Assembly: GCA_947501805.1 (NCBI GenBank)
Contig: CANMXJ010000013.1
Span: 1-64,000, forward strand
Origin: an uncultured Sulfitobacter sp.
Lineage (GTDB): Bacteria; Pseudomonadota; Alphaproteobacteria; Rhodobacterales; Rhodobacteraceae
Direction: 5' to 3'
DNA: 64,000 bases
Under the pieces are notes generated by a model. That model saw nothing but the letters and a program-made list of their open reading frames with translations, made no database searches and was not told the origin of the DNA. A program made the position numbers and the translations under genes. Shown here piece after piece: positions 1 to 9,185 of this stretch (its first letter is position 1; each line of letters opens with the position of its first letter).

Positions 1-104
1 ACACCGTACTTCTTTGACAGTTCTGCCAGCGTCAGCGCAACACGGATCGCTTCAAGTGCAACCTTGGCCTTGAATTCGGGTGAATGGTTCTTGCGTTTCT
101 TCAT
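1..104 (-). CDS. IS3-family transposase OrfA, N-terminal part (cut by window edge)
   Basis: The minus strand from the ATG at 104 encodes MKKRKNHSPEFKAKVALEAI and continues to LAELSKKYGV, the classic start of IS3-family OrfA (transposase_8, helix-turn-helix DNA-binding part). In this family OrfA is joined to OrfB, which carries the DDE catalytic domain, by programmed frameshifting; OrfB is not in the window. The frame stays open to position 1, so the visible part is intact and only the window edge truncates it. Whether the element is still active cannot be judged from here. Confidence 0.85.
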   Translation of the reverse strand, partial: MKKRKNHSPEFKAKVALEAIRVALTLAELSKKYG

Positions 105-165
105 GTCACATCACTTCTTTCGTCATGCAATCCACCTTTACGACTGATCCGAATTTCCGCGGCCA
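1..165 (-). mobile_element. IS3-family insertion sequence, 5' end only
   Basis: The window opens inside an insertion sequence read on the minus strand. It holds the first codons of an IS3-type orfA and about 60 bases upstream. That upstream stretch, read on the minus strand, begins TGGCCGCGGAAATTCGGATC near position 165, which looks like an IS3-family terminal repeat (tip TG). The exact end is inferred from this tip. The other end and any target duplication lie outside the window. Confidence 0.6.
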
Positions 166-432
166 CCTCTGAATGCGAGCGTGCAATCCTTCCTTACAGC
201 CCCTGCGGTGCCAGATTTCTGGCACCTGCCGCAATTTTAGACGATAATGGATGCAGATTACGTGTCTTACAGACCATACAGCTGTCCGAGCAAACGACGT
301 ATCAGAGCGCTGCAAGTTCAAGCCATTGCTGTTGGACTCGCATATTTTCCAAATTGAAACCAATCCTGCCATAATTGCGCCATTGTCGAGTGCTTCTACT
401 GCATCAAGAGCAATACCAGACGAGGTAAATCC
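166..432. other. Intergenic region between IS end and ATP-grasp gene
   Basis: No gene, RNA or clear repeat is visible here. The stretch presumably holds the promoter of the ATP-grasp gene. It is more AT-rich than its neighbours just before the coding start. Confidence 0.5.
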
Positions 433-1581
433 ATGACTGATGCAAGCATCCAACCTTCCGCAGACGCACTGCTCAAGGGGCCCGAAAAAACAGGCAATCC
501 GCAAGAAAGCACCATCGCTCAAGTCGCGAAGGACTTTGGCGTGCATCCGCTCAAGCAAATGAAGGACATACTGAGCATGCGCATGAGTGCTCAGAAACTG
601 GGGTCTAACGAATATTATGACCTGCGGGTTTTTGATCCCCTGCATGACAAAACTGCAAAACGGCAGTTTCTCGGTCAGGGCGGAATCAATGCTATGAACC
701 TGTTGATGAACCCCGACAGCCTGATGGAAACAAAAAACTTTGTTGGCAACAAGCTGACGTACACGCATCATCTGAACGATGCCGGGATTGCGTCAACAGA
801 AACACAGGCATTTGTGACAACCGAACACAAAACAGATCAGGATTTTGTGCTGAAAGATGCAGCCGAAATCGTGGCATTTATGCGGGACAAGGCGGTTTAC
901 CCGTTGTTTGGCAAACCCTTTGGCGGATCATTGTCTGTAGGTTCCGTGCGCATTGACGGTATTGATGGCGACAAATTAAGCCTTGGCAAAGGTGGCTCTA
1001 TTTCGGTTGAGGCGTTCGCCGCAGACGTTTTGCGTGTGTATCCCGAAGGCTACCTTTTGCAAACAGCCTTGGCACCACATCAGAAATTGGCACGCGTAGC
1101 GGGCGATGCAATCGGCAGCCTGCGCATTGTCACAACACATGACGGAAACAAGGCAAAGCCCGCCTATGCCGTTTGGAAACTTCCTGCTCCGAATGCGATG
1201 TCGGATAATTTTTGGCAGGACGGAAGCATGTTGGCGCTGATTGATATTTCCAATGGTACGGTCCTCAATTGCCATCGCGGGAAAGGACCACAAGCTGAAC
1301 TGATCGAACAGCACCCGACGTCGAAAATGCCCGTTGTCGGCATGCAAATACCATTCTGGGACGAAGCCCTGCGCACCTCTTGCGCCGCACATGATATGTT
1401 CCCGGAACTGGGAATTTGCGGATTTGACGTGGCTGTTACAGATCAAGGGCCTGTCATTCTAGAATGCAACGACAATCCAAACCACATGCTTTATCAATTT
1501 CCCGCCCGCAAAGGAGTACGCAACACTGAACTGGATCCGATTTGGAAAGAAACAATCGCGCGCCAGAAAAAGGTGGGATAA
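433..1581 (+). CDS. ATP-grasp family protein (sugar-transfer-associated type)
   Basis: This 382-residue protein has the layout of ATP-grasp ligases. A nucleotide-binding segment GKPFGGSLSVGSV lies near residues 160-172, followed by SLRIVTTHDG and a C-terminal metal/ATP site with GFDVAVTDQGP and ILECNDNPNH near residues 335-351. The pattern resembles ATP-grasp proteins associated with sugar transfer and alpha-L-glutamate-ligase-like proteins, but the acceptor substrate is unknown. No signal peptide is visible, so it is probably cytoplasmic. The ATG is preceded by GAGG at a good distance. It is a single gene between the IS element and a convergent lytic transglycosylase, sharing a bidirectional terminator with the latter. 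Confidence 0.75.
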   Translation: MTDASIQPSADALLKGPEKTGNPQESTIAQVAKDFGVHPLKQMKDILSMRMSAQKLGSNEYYDLRVFDPLHDKTAKRQFLGQGGINAMNLLMNPDSLMETKNFVGNKLTYTHHLNDAGIASTETQAFVTTEHKTDQDFVLKDAAEIVAFMRDKAVYPLFGKPFGGSLSVGSVRIDGIDGDKLSLGKGGSISVEAFAADVLRVYPEGYLLQTALAPHQKLARVAGDAIGSLRIVTTHDGNKAKPAYAVWKLPAPNAMSDNFWQDGSMLALIDISNGTVLNCHRGKGPQAELIEQHPTSKMPVVGMQIPFWDEALRTSCAAHDMFPELGICGFDVAVTDQGPVILECNDNPNHMLYQFPARKGVRNTELDPIWKETIARQKKVG

Positions 1582-1610
1582 CTAGGATAGCAATACCTGA
1601 CGGACAATCA

Positions 1611-1643
1611 AAAGCCGGACCTTTGATCAAAGGCCCGGCTTTC
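1611..1643. terminator. Bidirectional intrinsic terminator
   Basis: A GC-rich hairpin with arms AAAGCCGGACCTTT and AAAGGCCCGGCTTT and loop GATC, with T-rich flanks on both strands. It lies between the convergent ends of the ATP-grasp gene and the lytic transglycosylase gene, so it can serve both. Confidence 0.85.
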
Positions 1644-1656
1644 TATCTTTCTGCGC

Positions 1657-2808
1657 TTATCCCAGCGTGCGGAGCAGTTCTTTTGACGGATCACCCGTTG
1701 GCTGCATGCCGATACTCGACTGATAGGCGCTGATTGCTTGTCGGCTGTTCGGGCCAATCACACCATCCGCACCGTCCGTATCAAACCCGCGTGCGGTCAG
1801 GCGTTCTTGGAGACGAATACGTTCATCTTTGACCAAACCGTATTTGTCCGGCGGGAAACTTGCACGGATCGGACCACCGCCCGCGATACGGTCGGCAAGG
1901 TGCCCGACACCAATCGCGTAACTATCCGAGTTATTATAGCGTTTGATCACATTGAAGTTGCTGGTGACGGCAAAACGAGGGCCGCTCGGCTGAGGTTGCA
2001 ACGTGCGTCCTTGTGGCGCGCCATTGCCGATCTCGCCTCCCCATTTCCGGTCCTTGGTCCAGCCGTTACGCGCAAGATAGGCGGCAGTAGAGGCCAGCGA
2101 ATCCTCCGGGTTTTCAGACCAGATGTCGCGGCGTCCGTCCCCGTTAAAATCGACAGCGAAGGCTTGATAAGAGGTCGGGATAAACTGCGTATGCCCCATC
2201 GCCCCTGCCCAAGACCCTTTGAGGTTTGCCGCCGACGTATCGCCGCTTTGCAGAATCTTCAGCGCCGCAATCAGTTGTTTCTCAAAGAACGCCCCCCGTC
2301 GTCCGTCAAAGGCAAGTGTCGAGGTAGAGGAGATCACAGGCACATCTCCCCGCCGCTCTCCATAAAAGCTCTCCAGTCCCCAGATCGCTGTTACGATTTC
2401 TGCGGCGACACCATAGCGTGCCTCGACTGCCGCCAGTGTGTTGCGGTGACGGGCGTAAGCGGCACGCCCTTTTGATACACGTTCATCCGAGGCGGCAATG
2501 GCGAGGTAATCTTCCAAAGTGCGGGTGAATTCAGTTTGGTTGCGGTCACGCTTGACCACACCCGGCAGATATCCTGTCCCGCGAAAGCCTGCGCTCAATG
2601 TAGCGGGACTGATCCCTTTGGCTTCTGCGCGGCCGCGAAAACTAGCGACCCATGCCTCATAAGCTGCGTTCGGCACCGGCCTGAGATCGGCAGGCAATCC
2701 GGTACTGGTGCCCGACGCACGTGGCCCGGCAGTTGTGCCACCAGTGGCACAGGCTGATAGGCCAAAAGCACCAAGGGCCAATAGGGTTGTTCTACGTGAA
2801 AGGTTCAT
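1657..2808 (-). CDS. Lytic murein transglycosylase, MltB-like lipoprotein
   Basis: Cleaves the glycan strand of peptidoglycan to form 1,6-anhydromuramyl ends. The start at 2808 gives MNLSRRTTLLALGAFGLSAC, a signal peptide with a twin-arginine-like SRRTTLLAL and a lipobox ending in Cys20, so an envelope lipoprotein is expected. The catalytic region of the SLT_2/MltB family shows AIWGLESFYGERRG with the probable catalytic Glu, then AGAMGHTQFIPTSY. The last 60 residues form a peptidoglycan-binding domain (LQERLTARGFDTDGADGVIG). An upstream in-frame start at 2856 is less likely, because it would put charged residues before the signal peptide. It is a single gene, divergent from the cytochrome bd genes. 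Confidence 0.9.
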   Translation of the reverse strand: MNLSRRTTLLALGAFGLSACATGGTTAGPRASGTSTGLPADLRPVPNAAYEAWVASFRGRAEAKGISPATLSAGFRGTGYLPGVVKRDRNQTEFTRTLEDYLAIAASDERVSKGRAAYARHRNTLAAVEARYGVAAEIVTAIWGLESFYGERRGDVPVISSTSTLAFDGRRGAFFEKQLIAALKILQSGDTSAANLKGSWAGAMGHTQFIPTSYQAFAVDFNGDGRRDIWSENPEDSLASTAAYLARNGWTKDRKWGGEIGNGAPQGRTLQPQPSGPRFAVTSNFNVIKRYNNSDSYAIGVGHLADRIAGGGPIRASFPPDKYGLVKDERIRLQERLTARGFDTDGADGVIGPNSRQAISAYQSSIGMQPTGDPSKELLRTLG

Positions 2809-3008
2809 CTGCTCGGATCCTTTTGTTCTTTTTATGCGGACCGTAGCGCATGACAAACCCGCCGCCTAGCGGGCTTTCACGTGCCTTGCCCAGATCGGCG
2901 GTTTTCAGACGGTTCTTTCGGGCAATTTGTCACACGAGGATGCCTTGTTCGATTTGAAGCCTACCTGATTTGACAACAGCTTGGTTGACTTCAAAAACGG
3001 GGATTACG

Positions 3009-4397
3009 GTGGACACACTGCTTCTTTCGCGCATCCAGTTTGGCGCAAACATTTCCTTTCACATTCTGTTTCCGACCATCACGATTGCGCTCGGGTGGGT
3101 GCTGCTGTTCTTCAAATTGCGATTTAATGCCACGGGCGAGCGGAAATGGATGGACGCTTATCTGTTCTGGGTAAAGATATTTGCGCTGTCCTTTGCGATG
3201 GGTGTTGTGTCAGGCATTACCATGTCTTTCCAATTTGGCACCAACTGGCCTGGATTTATGGAAACCGTGGGCAACGTGGCTGGCCCACTGCTGGCCTACG
3301 AGATCATGACCGCCTTCTTTCTGGAGGCGGTATTCTTGGGGATCATGTTGTTCGGCGCATCGCGTGTGAAATCATGGGTACACACATTAGCGACATTTCT
3401 GGTGGCTTTCGGCACAACCATGTCCACGTTCTGGATTATCGTGCTGAATTCATGGATGCACACGCCGCAGGGGTATGAACTGCGCGATGGTGTGGTCTTT
3501 GCGACCAACTGGCTGGAAATCATTTTCAACCCGTCAATGCCTTACCGCTTTGTCCACATGATGCTTGCCTCCGGCCTGACTGTTGCATTCCTGATCGCCG
3601 GTATTTCTGCCCTGCGCCTGCTTTGGGGGGATCGCTGCGAAGCGGTGAAATCCGCACTGCGGGTCGGTATCATCACGGGTGCGACCCTTATTCCGTTGCA
3701 AATTCTGGCGGGTGACTTTCATGGTCTGAACACGCTGGAACACCAACCCGCCAAGGTCGCGGCCATGGAAGGGAACTGGGAAACTGGTCCGAACATTCCG
3801 CTTGTGCTGTTTGCGATCCCTGATCAGGAAGCGCGCGAAAACCGGTTCGAGATTGCCATTCCGAACGGGGCATCCCTGATCCTGACCCATAAAATGGACG
3901 GGGTGGTGCCGGGCCTGAACGATTTTATATCCGAGGACGGGGAGGTGCTGCATCCCCGCGTTGCGCCCGTGTTCTTTAGTTTCCGCATCATGGTTGCAAC
4001 AGGCATGGCGATGTTGGTGCTGTCCTGGGCGGGCCTGTATCTGCTGCGCCGATACGGTGCAGGGGATATGCCGAAACTGCCTCTTATTGCATTTTGCGCA
4101 ATGAGTTTCAGCGGCTGGATCGCCACCCTTGCAGGTTGGTACACCACGGAAATCGGGCGTCAGCCGTGGCTAGTACAAGGTGTCTTGTCAACCAAAGACG
4201 CCGTAAGCGACGTGCCAGCGGGCATGGTTTTGAGTACGCTGATTGGCTACCTCGTAGTCTATGCCATCCTGATCCTCGCCTACATCGGGGTCATTACCTA
4301 TCTGGCGCGCAAGGCAGCAAAAGGCGAGCCACTGTCGATGCGCACCTATCCACGCAGCGGAGAGGCCGAAGTCGTTGCCTTGCAGCCGGGAGAATAG
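3009..4397 (+). CDS. cydA: Cytochrome bd-type quinol oxidase subunit I (CioA/CydA)
   Basis: Haem-bearing subunit of a cytochrome bd oxidase, which oxidises quinol and reduces oxygen to water in the cytoplasmic membrane. The GTG start at 3009, behind GGGG, gives an N-terminus with SRIQFGANISFH, whose His matches a conserved haem ligand. The motif EIGRQPWLVQGVLST near residue 382 is a family hallmark. At 462 residues it has a short Q-loop, as in the cyanide-insensitive oxidase (Cio) branch, whereas long-loop CydA proteins are about 520 residues. A longer reading from a TTG at 2970 lacks support. The cydB gene follows after 2 bases. Confidence 0.93.
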   Translation: MDTLLLSRIQFGANISFHILFPTITIALGWVLLFFKLRFNATGERKWMDAYLFWVKIFALSFAMGVVSGITMSFQFGTNWPGFMETVGNVAGPLLAYEIMTAFFLEAVFLGIMLFGASRVKSWVHTLATFLVAFGTTMSTFWIIVLNSWMHTPQGYELRDGVVFATNWLEIIFNPSMPYRFVHMMLASGLTVAFLIAGISALRLLWGDRCEAVKSALRVGIITGATLIPLQILAGDFHGLNTLEHQPAKVAAMEGNWETGPNIPLVLFAIPDQEARENRFEIAIPNGASLILTHKMDGVVPGLNDFISEDGEVLHPRVAPVFFSFRIMVATGMAMLVLSWAGLYLLRRYGAGDMPKLPLIAFCAMSFSGWIATLAGWYTTEIGRQPWLVQGVLSTKDAVSDVPAGMVLSTLIGYLVVYAILILAYIGVITYLARKAAKGEPLSMRTYPRSGEAEVVALQPGE

Positions 4398-4399
4398 AG

Positions 4400-5410
4400 A
4401 TGGAACTTTTTGGTGATCCGGCAGTCTGGCTGCCTTGGACATTTGCCGCACTTATGGGATTGTCGATCCTGATTTATGTAGTCTTGGACGGTTTTGATCT
4501 GGGTGTCGGTATCCTTATGCCACTGGCGGAGGATGCCGAGAAAGACAGGCTTGTGGCCTCCATCGGTCCGTTTTGGGATGCCAATGAAACATGGCTTGTA
4601 TTGGCTATTGGCCTCTTGCTGGTAGCCTTTCCACCTGCGCATGGGTTGATCCTGACTTCACTGTATCTACCGGTGTTCGTTATGCTGATCGGGCTGATCC
4701 TGCGCGGTGTGTCGTTCGAGTTGCGCGCCAAAGCGCCGCTGAAGCAAAAGCGGATCTGGAACAGTGCTTTCTTTACAGGATCTTTGATGGCTTCGCTCAG
4801 TCAGGGCTTCATGTTGGGCATGTATGTGATGGGTCTGACATGGACATGGCCGCACGTGGCTTTTTCGCTGCTGACGGCTGTTTTCCTCACAGTCGGGTAT
4901 AGCTTCATCGGCGCTGTCTGGCTGATCTGGAAGACCGAAGACTGCTTGCAGACGCGTGCAATCAAATGGGCCAAAGGCGGCATTTGGGGCCTTATCCTCG
5001 GCATTGGCGCGGTTTCACTGGCGACACCCTTTGTCAGTTCACGCATTTTCGACAAATGGTTTGGCTTTCCACAACTGCTGTATCTATCACCCTTGCCAAT
5101 TATCTCCGCCCTCCTCGTAGGGTTCTTGTGGTGGAAGCTGGCGCGCTTGCCGCTTTACAATGACCGCTGGTCATGGACACCGTTTGCAGCGGCGACGGCC
5201 CTGTTCACACTTGCCTTTTTTGGAATGGCCTATTCGTTTTACCCCTATGTCGTGCCAGAACAAATCACGATTTATGAGGCCGCGTCGGCCCCGGAAAGCC
5301 TGTTCATCATCTTACTGGGAACGCTTTTTGTCCTGCCCGCAATTCTGGGATATACGGTGCTGTCGTATTACATCTTCCGCGGCAAAGCGACGGATCTGCG
5401 CTACGATTGA
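4400..5410 (+). CDS. cydB: Cytochrome bd-type quinol oxidase subunit II (CioB/CydB)
   Basis: Second membrane subunit of the bd oxidase. The protein has 336 residues and about eight to nine hydrophobic segments. It begins MELFGDPAVWLPWTFAALMG and carries YVVLDGFDLGVG and GPFWDANETWLV, both typical of CydB. The ATG at 4400 lies 2 bases after the cydA stop, and its ribosome site GGAGAA lies within the end of cydA, so the two are translationally coupled. The longer open frame upstream overlaps cydA in another frame and is not coding. No CydX-like small subunit or cydDC genes are seen nearby. Confidence 0.93.
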   Translation: MELFGDPAVWLPWTFAALMGLSILIYVVLDGFDLGVGILMPLAEDAEKDRLVASIGPFWDANETWLVLAIGLLLVAFPPAHGLILTSLYLPVFVMLIGLILRGVSFELRAKAPLKQKRIWNSAFFTGSLMASLSQGFMLGMYVMGLTWTWPHVAFSLLTAVFLTVGYSFIGAVWLIWKTEDCLQTRAIKWAKGGIWGLILGIGAVSLATPFVSSRIFDKWFGFPQLLYLSPLPIISALLVGFLWWKLARLPLYNDRWSWTPFAAATALFTLAFFGMAYSFYPYVVPEQITIYEAASAPESLFIILLGTLFVLPAILGYTVLSYYIFRGKATDLRYD

Positions 5411-5446
5411 ACGCGGGTCATAGCGGTTGGTGGTATAAGGCAAATC

Positions 5447-5523
5447 TGGCGATCCCGGGAGGACTCGAACCCCCAACCCCCTGATTAGAAGTCAGGTGCT
5501 CTATCCAGTTGAGCTACGGGACC
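5447..5523 (-). tRNA. tRNA-Arg (anticodon UCU)
   Basis: Minus-strand cloverleaf. The acceptor arms GGTCCCG and CGGGATC pair with one G-T wobble. The D arm has GTAGCTCAACTGGATAGAGC. The anticodon stem CCTGA/TCAGG encloses loop CTTCTAA, giving anticodon TCT. The T arm contains GGGTTCGAGTCC, and a genome-encoded CCA end lies at 5447-5449. It reads AGA/AGG arginine codons. Confidence 0.96.
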
Positions 5524-5588
5524 GCTGGGCGCGGTTGTCCAACATCATACCCGTCGATGCAAGCACCTTTGGTGTGATCTTTTGGCGG

Positions 5589-5900
5589 TTAGTGCGTCCA
5601 AGCACCGCGGCGGCCTGTCGCAAAATTCTCTCCGTAGCCGCCGGGACGAATGTTGGGCTTGCGCTTTTGCGGCTCTTGCACCTGAGCGTCGATACCGTGC
5701 TCGCGGGCGTATTCGATTGCTGCTTCCTTGGTATCAAATTGCAAGCGCACCTGTGCTTGCGTGTCCGATGAAGACGTCCAGCCCATCAGCGGATCCACTT
5801 GACGCGCCACTGCAGGAGCGAATTCCAGCGCCCAGTGACGGGTCTTTGCCGTACCGGATGACATGGCAGTTCGGGCGGGTCGGAAAATACGTGCGCGCAT
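5589..5900 (-). CDS. NDUFS4-like ETC complex I subunit (accessory)
   Basis: This 103-residue protein starts [20 protein letters not shown] and contains [27 protein letters not shown] and a C-terminal [10 protein letters not shown]. This is the pattern of the ETC complex I conserved-region family, homologous to the mitochondrial 18-kDa accessory subunit NDUFS4 and typical of alphaproteobacteria. It probably associates with the NADH dehydrogenase peripheral arm. The ATG at 5900 has GAGGCCCCC in front. The tRNA-Arg gene lies just downstream on the same strand. No nuo genes are near, which is normal for this gene. Confidence 0.88.
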   Translation of the reverse strand: MRARIFRPARTAMSSGTAKTRHWALEFAPAVARQVDPLMGWTSSSDTQAQVRLQFDTKEAAIEYAREHGIDAQVQEPQKRKPNIRPGGYGENFATGRRGAWTH

Positions 5901-6042
5901 GGGGGCCTCGTGGATGTTTGTGTGCGCTTGTTATCGGCTATTTGCTCCGGTGGGGCAAGGGTATCTGATCATGCGCATCACTTTACTCTTGCGAATGCTG
6001 CACTGCAGCATTAGGGATCTTTTATAGAACTGGAGTACCATA

Positions 6043-6327
6043 ATGTTTCCGAGTGATCTTTTTTCGTTGCATAGTAAAATGACCACATTGATGGTCGAGA
6101 CGCAGCCTGTCATGACCCTTCGGATTATGGGAATGAGTGGTGCGATCCCCGCTCCGCACGGCGAGAACGATCGCATGATGCAGGAGAAAGGCCCCGCAAT
6201 GGCACAGGCCTACGCAGCAGCAACTGAAGCCATGTTGGCGGGCCGGCGTCTAGATCAGATCATGACGGCTGCGATGGACCCCGTGAGCGACCAAGTCAGG
6301 TCAAACCGCAAACGATTGACAAAGTAA
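6043..6327 (+). CDS. Small conserved-looking helical protein of unknown function
   Basis: This 94-residue protein is rich in Met and Ala and probably all helical, with segments such as KMTTLMVETQPVMTLRIMGM and AMAQAYAAATEAMLAGRRLD, and a basic C-terminus. It has no signal peptide, membrane span or cysteine. A GGAG site precedes the ATG by 9 bases, supporting a real gene. I do not recognise the family with certainty. The amphipathic helices recall granule- or lipid-associated proteins such as phasins, but that is only an impression. Confidence 0.6.
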   Translation: MFPSDLFSLHSKMTTLMVETQPVMTLRIMGMSGAIPAPHGENDRMMQEKGPAMAQAYAAATEAMLAGRRLDQIMTAAMDPVSDQVRSNRKRLTK

Positions 6328-6649
6328 CGCAACGCTGCGCGCGTCAATTGCACGTGATCAAAACGGTGAAACCTGCGCCTGCCGTTGAGGACAGGAAGAT
6401 GACACAATGGCCTGACGGCATAAATCGGTCCGCCCACGCCGGAATCGCAGAGTAAAAACCAAATCTGCTACCCCTACGAACGATTGGGTAAAACGGGCCA
6501 TTTGCGTTAACAGTCCTTTCGTTCTGGTAGGACCACGCCCTCAATCGCTCCGCCTGCTGACAGTTTGCGTCAGTATCTTAGAAGTCTCTACTTGATAGTA
6601 CCGGAAAAAATGACATTTCTATGAAGTGAAATCCCAAGGATGCCATCAT
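6328..6649. other. Intergenic region upstream of uvrB
   Basis: No gene is supported in this 322-base stretch. I looked for a LexA-type SOS site of the alphaproteobacterial form (GTTC-N7-GTTC) and did not find a convincing one. Confidence 0.5.
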
Positions 6650-8854
6650 ATGCCCTATGCACAAACAGACAGTTCCGATGGCGCGCCAATCATGGCGAAC
6701 CCTGCCCCTGACGTGCGCACCCGTCTGAAACTTGAGGGGGGCAAGGCTTTCAAGTTGCACACAGAATTTGAACCCGCAGGCGACCAACCCACCGCGATCA
6801 AAGAGCTGACCGATGGAATTCGGGATGGTGAGCGCAATCAGGTTTTGCTGGGCGCGACAGGTACAGGCAAGACGTTTACAATGGCCAAGGTCATCGAGGA
6901 AACGCAGCGCCCTGCAATCATTCTGGCACCAAACAAGACACTTGCCGCGCAGCTCTATGGAGAATTCAAAGGGTTCTTTCCGGACAATGCAGTCGAATAT
7001 TTTGTCAGCTTCTATGACTACTACCAGCCCGAAGCCTATGTTGCGCGCTCAGACACCTTCATTGAAAAAGAATCTCAGATTAACGAGCAGATTGACAGGA
7101 TGCGCCACTCTGCCACGCGGGCACTATTGGAACGCGATGATGTGATCATTGTGGCCTCGGTCTCGTGCATCTACGGCATCGGTTCGGTCGAGACCTACGG
7201 GGCCATGACGCAGGATCTGAAAGCGGGCGAAAGCTATGACCAGCGGCAGGTGATTTCGGATCTGGTTGCGCAGCAATACAAACGTAATGATGCAGCCTTC
7301 GTGCGGGGTTCTTTCCGTGTGCGCGGCGATTCACTAGAGATTTTCCCCGCGCACCTTGATGATCGCGCATGGCGGCTGAGCTTTTTCGGCGAAGAGCTGG
7401 AAGGCATCACGGAATTCGATCCACTAACGGGTGAAAAGACCGACACGTTCGAGCAGATCAGGGTCTATGCCAACAGCCACTATGTGACACCAAAACCGAC
7501 GATGTCCCAAGCCCTTGTCGGCATCAAGAAAGAACTGCGCATGCGGCTGGATCAACTGGTTGCTGACGGAAAACTGCTGGAAGCACAACGGCTTGAGCAG
7601 CGCACGAACTTTGATCTGGAAATGCTGGAAGCCACAGGCGTGTGCAACGGAATCGAAAACTATTCGCGCTATCTGACAGGGCGCACCACGGGAGAGCCGC
7701 CCCCCACCCTGTTCGAGTTCATACCTGACAATGCAATTGTTTTTGCGGATGAAAGCCACGTTTCCGTTCCGCAAATCGGCGGTATGTACAAAGGTGACTA
7801 CCGGCGCAAATTCACGCTGGCAGAGCATGGTTTCCGCCTGCCCTCCTGTATGGACAACCGGCCACTCAAATTCGAGGAATGGGACGCAATGCGCCCGCAG
7901 TCGGTGTTTGTCTCAGCCACTCCGGCGGCGTGGGAAATTGAGCAAACGGGTGGCGTATTCACAGAACAGGTGATCCGCCCGACAGGCCTGATCGACCCCC
8001 AAATAGAAATCCGTCCTGTTGAAATGCAGGTGGACGATCTGCTGGATGAAGTGCGCAAAGTGGCCGCCAATGGCTACCGTACATTGTGCACGACGCTAAC
8101 CAAGCGCATGGCAGAAGACCTGACTGAATACATGCACGAACAAGGCATCCGCGTGCGCTATATGCATAGTGACATCGACACAATCGAACGGATCGAAATC
8201 CTGCGCGACCTGCGCCTTGGAGCGTTCGATGTGCTGATCGGCATCAACCTGCTCCGCGAAGGGCTCGACATTCCTGAATGCGGGTTGGTCGCAATTCTGG
8301 ACGCGGACAAAGAGGGTTTCCTGCGTTCAGAAACCTCTCTTATCCAGACGATTGGCCGCGCAGCCCGCAATGCTGAAGGCCGGGTTATCATGTATGCGGA
8401 CAAAATCACCGGATCGATGGAACGCGCAATCGGCGAAACAGATCGCCGCCGTGCACGCCAACTCGCTTATAACGAAGAACATGGCATCACACCGCTTACA
8501 GTCAAAAAGAACGTCGAGGATATTCTGGCGGGGCTCTACAAGGGCGATACAGACCAGTCGCGCATCACCACCCAGATCGACAAGAATCTGGCAGGCAGCA
8601 ACATGCAGACTGTGCTTGAAGGGCTACGCACCGATATGCGTAAGGCAGCCGAGAACCTTGAGTTCGAAGAAGCTGCGCGTCTGCGCGACGAGGTCAAGCG
8701 GTTGGAAGCCGTAGATCTGGCAATTGCCGACGATCCAATGGCGCGTCAATATGCAGTGGACCGTGCCGTAGAGGATGCCCAAAAGGCATCAGGGCGCAGT
8801 TCGATGGGTCGTGGCGGCATGCGCGGGGGTGTGAAACGCCGGAAAGGGCGGTAG
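6650..8854 (+). CDS. uvrB: Excinuclease ABC subunit UvrB
   Basis: Damage-verifying helicase-like subunit of nucleotide excision repair. It receives DNA from UvrA and recruits UvrC. In the 734 residues one sees [11 protein letters not shown] at the start, Walker A GATGTGKT, the hairpin region YYQPEAYV, a DESHV motif, the helicase motif QTIGRAARN and a C-terminal UVR domain ([15 protein letters not shown]) that contacts UvrC. The C-terminus ends in a Gly/Arg/Lys-rich tail. The ATG at 6650 follows AAGGA; an upstream in-frame GTG at 6626 is unlikely. It is convergent with the zinc-ribbon gene. Confidence 0.97.
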   Translation: MPYAQTDSSDGAPIMANPAPDVRTRLKLEGGKAFKLHTEFEPAGDQPTAIKELTDGIRDGERNQVLLGATGTGKTFTMAKVIEETQRPAIILAPNKTLAAQLYGEFKGFFPDNAVEYFVSFYDYYQPEAYVARSDTFIEKESQINEQIDRMRHSATRALLERDDVIIVASVSCIYGIGSVETYGAMTQDLKAGESYDQRQVISDLVAQQYKRNDAAFVRGSFRVRGDSLEIFPAHLDDRAWRLSFFGEELEGITEFDPLTGEKTDTFEQIRVYANSHYVTPKPTMSQALVGIKKELRMRLDQLVADGKLLEAQRLEQRTNFDLEMLEATGVCNGIENYSRYLTGRTTGEPPPTLFEFIPDNAIVFADESHVSVPQIGGMYKGDYRRKFTLAEHGFRLPSCMDNRPLKFEEWDAMRPQSVFVSATPAAWEIEQTGGVFTEQVIRPTGLIDPQIEIRPVEMQVDDLLDEVRKVAANGYRTLCTTLTKRMAEDLTEYMHEQGIRVRYMHSDIDTIERIEILRDLRLGAFDVLIGINLLREGLDIPECGLVAILDADKEGFLRSETSLIQTIGRAARNAEGRVIMYADKITGSMERAIGETDRRRARQLAYNEEHGITPLTVKKNVEDILAGLYKGDTDQSRITTQIDKNLAGSNMQTVLEGLRTDMRKAAENLEFEEAARLRDEVKRLEAVDLAIADDPMARQYAVDRAVEDAQKASGRSSMGRGGMRGGVKRRKGR

Positions 8855-8954
8855 CGCAACCAGCGTGCCTTTTAAGCCCCGCTCAAGAGAGCCGCCTTGT
8901 TCTATCTGCCACAACCGCGCCGTTTCCCCTACACGCAGCGCCCCTGACGAGAAA

Positions 8955-9185
8955 TCAAAAATCGAACAGATCTTCCAGAAATCCGCCACGCTTTTTCTTT
9001 TTGTAACCGCTGTCAGATTGCATTTGCTGTCGGGATTGAGGTTCGGGCGTTCCCGCTGAACGGTCGATGATTTTATCGAGTTCGCCACGGTCCAGCCAAA
9101 CGCCACGGCATTGCGGACAATAGTCTATCTCGACACCGCTACGATCCGTAATAACCAGTGTGGTTCCATCAATCGGACATTGCAT
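8955..9185 (-). CDS. Small zinc-ribbon protein (TFIIB-type zinc finger)
   Basis: This 76-residue protein starts MQCPIDGTTLVI and continues with a second knuckle YCPQCRGVWLDRGELDKII, so CP.D and CPxC pairs can bind one zinc. This matches the zf-TFIIB/COG3809 family of small bacterial proteins of unknown role. The rest is a Gln/Lys-rich linker ending GGFLEDLFDF, an acidic-aromatic tail that could be a docking peptide. GGAG lies just before the ATG. It is convergent with uvrB. Confidence 0.85.
   Translation of the reverse strand: MQCPIDGTTLVITDRSGVEIDYCPQCRGVWLDRGELDKIIDRSAGTPEPQSRQQMQSDSGYKKKKRGGFLEDLFDF

Noticed and set aside
106..771. 221-codon minus-strand frame across the start of the ATP-grasp gene
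   Set aside because: It is antisense to a clear coding region with ATP-grasp motifs and has no family resemblance of its own.
1738..2475. 245-codon plus-strand frame
   Set aside because: It is a shadow of the lytic transglycosylase gene on the other strand, rich in Arg and Cys as antisense frames of GC-rich genes are.
6328..6649. SOS (LexA) site before uvrB
   Set aside because: No GTTC-N7-GTTC or close match was found; single GTTC occurrences are not enough.
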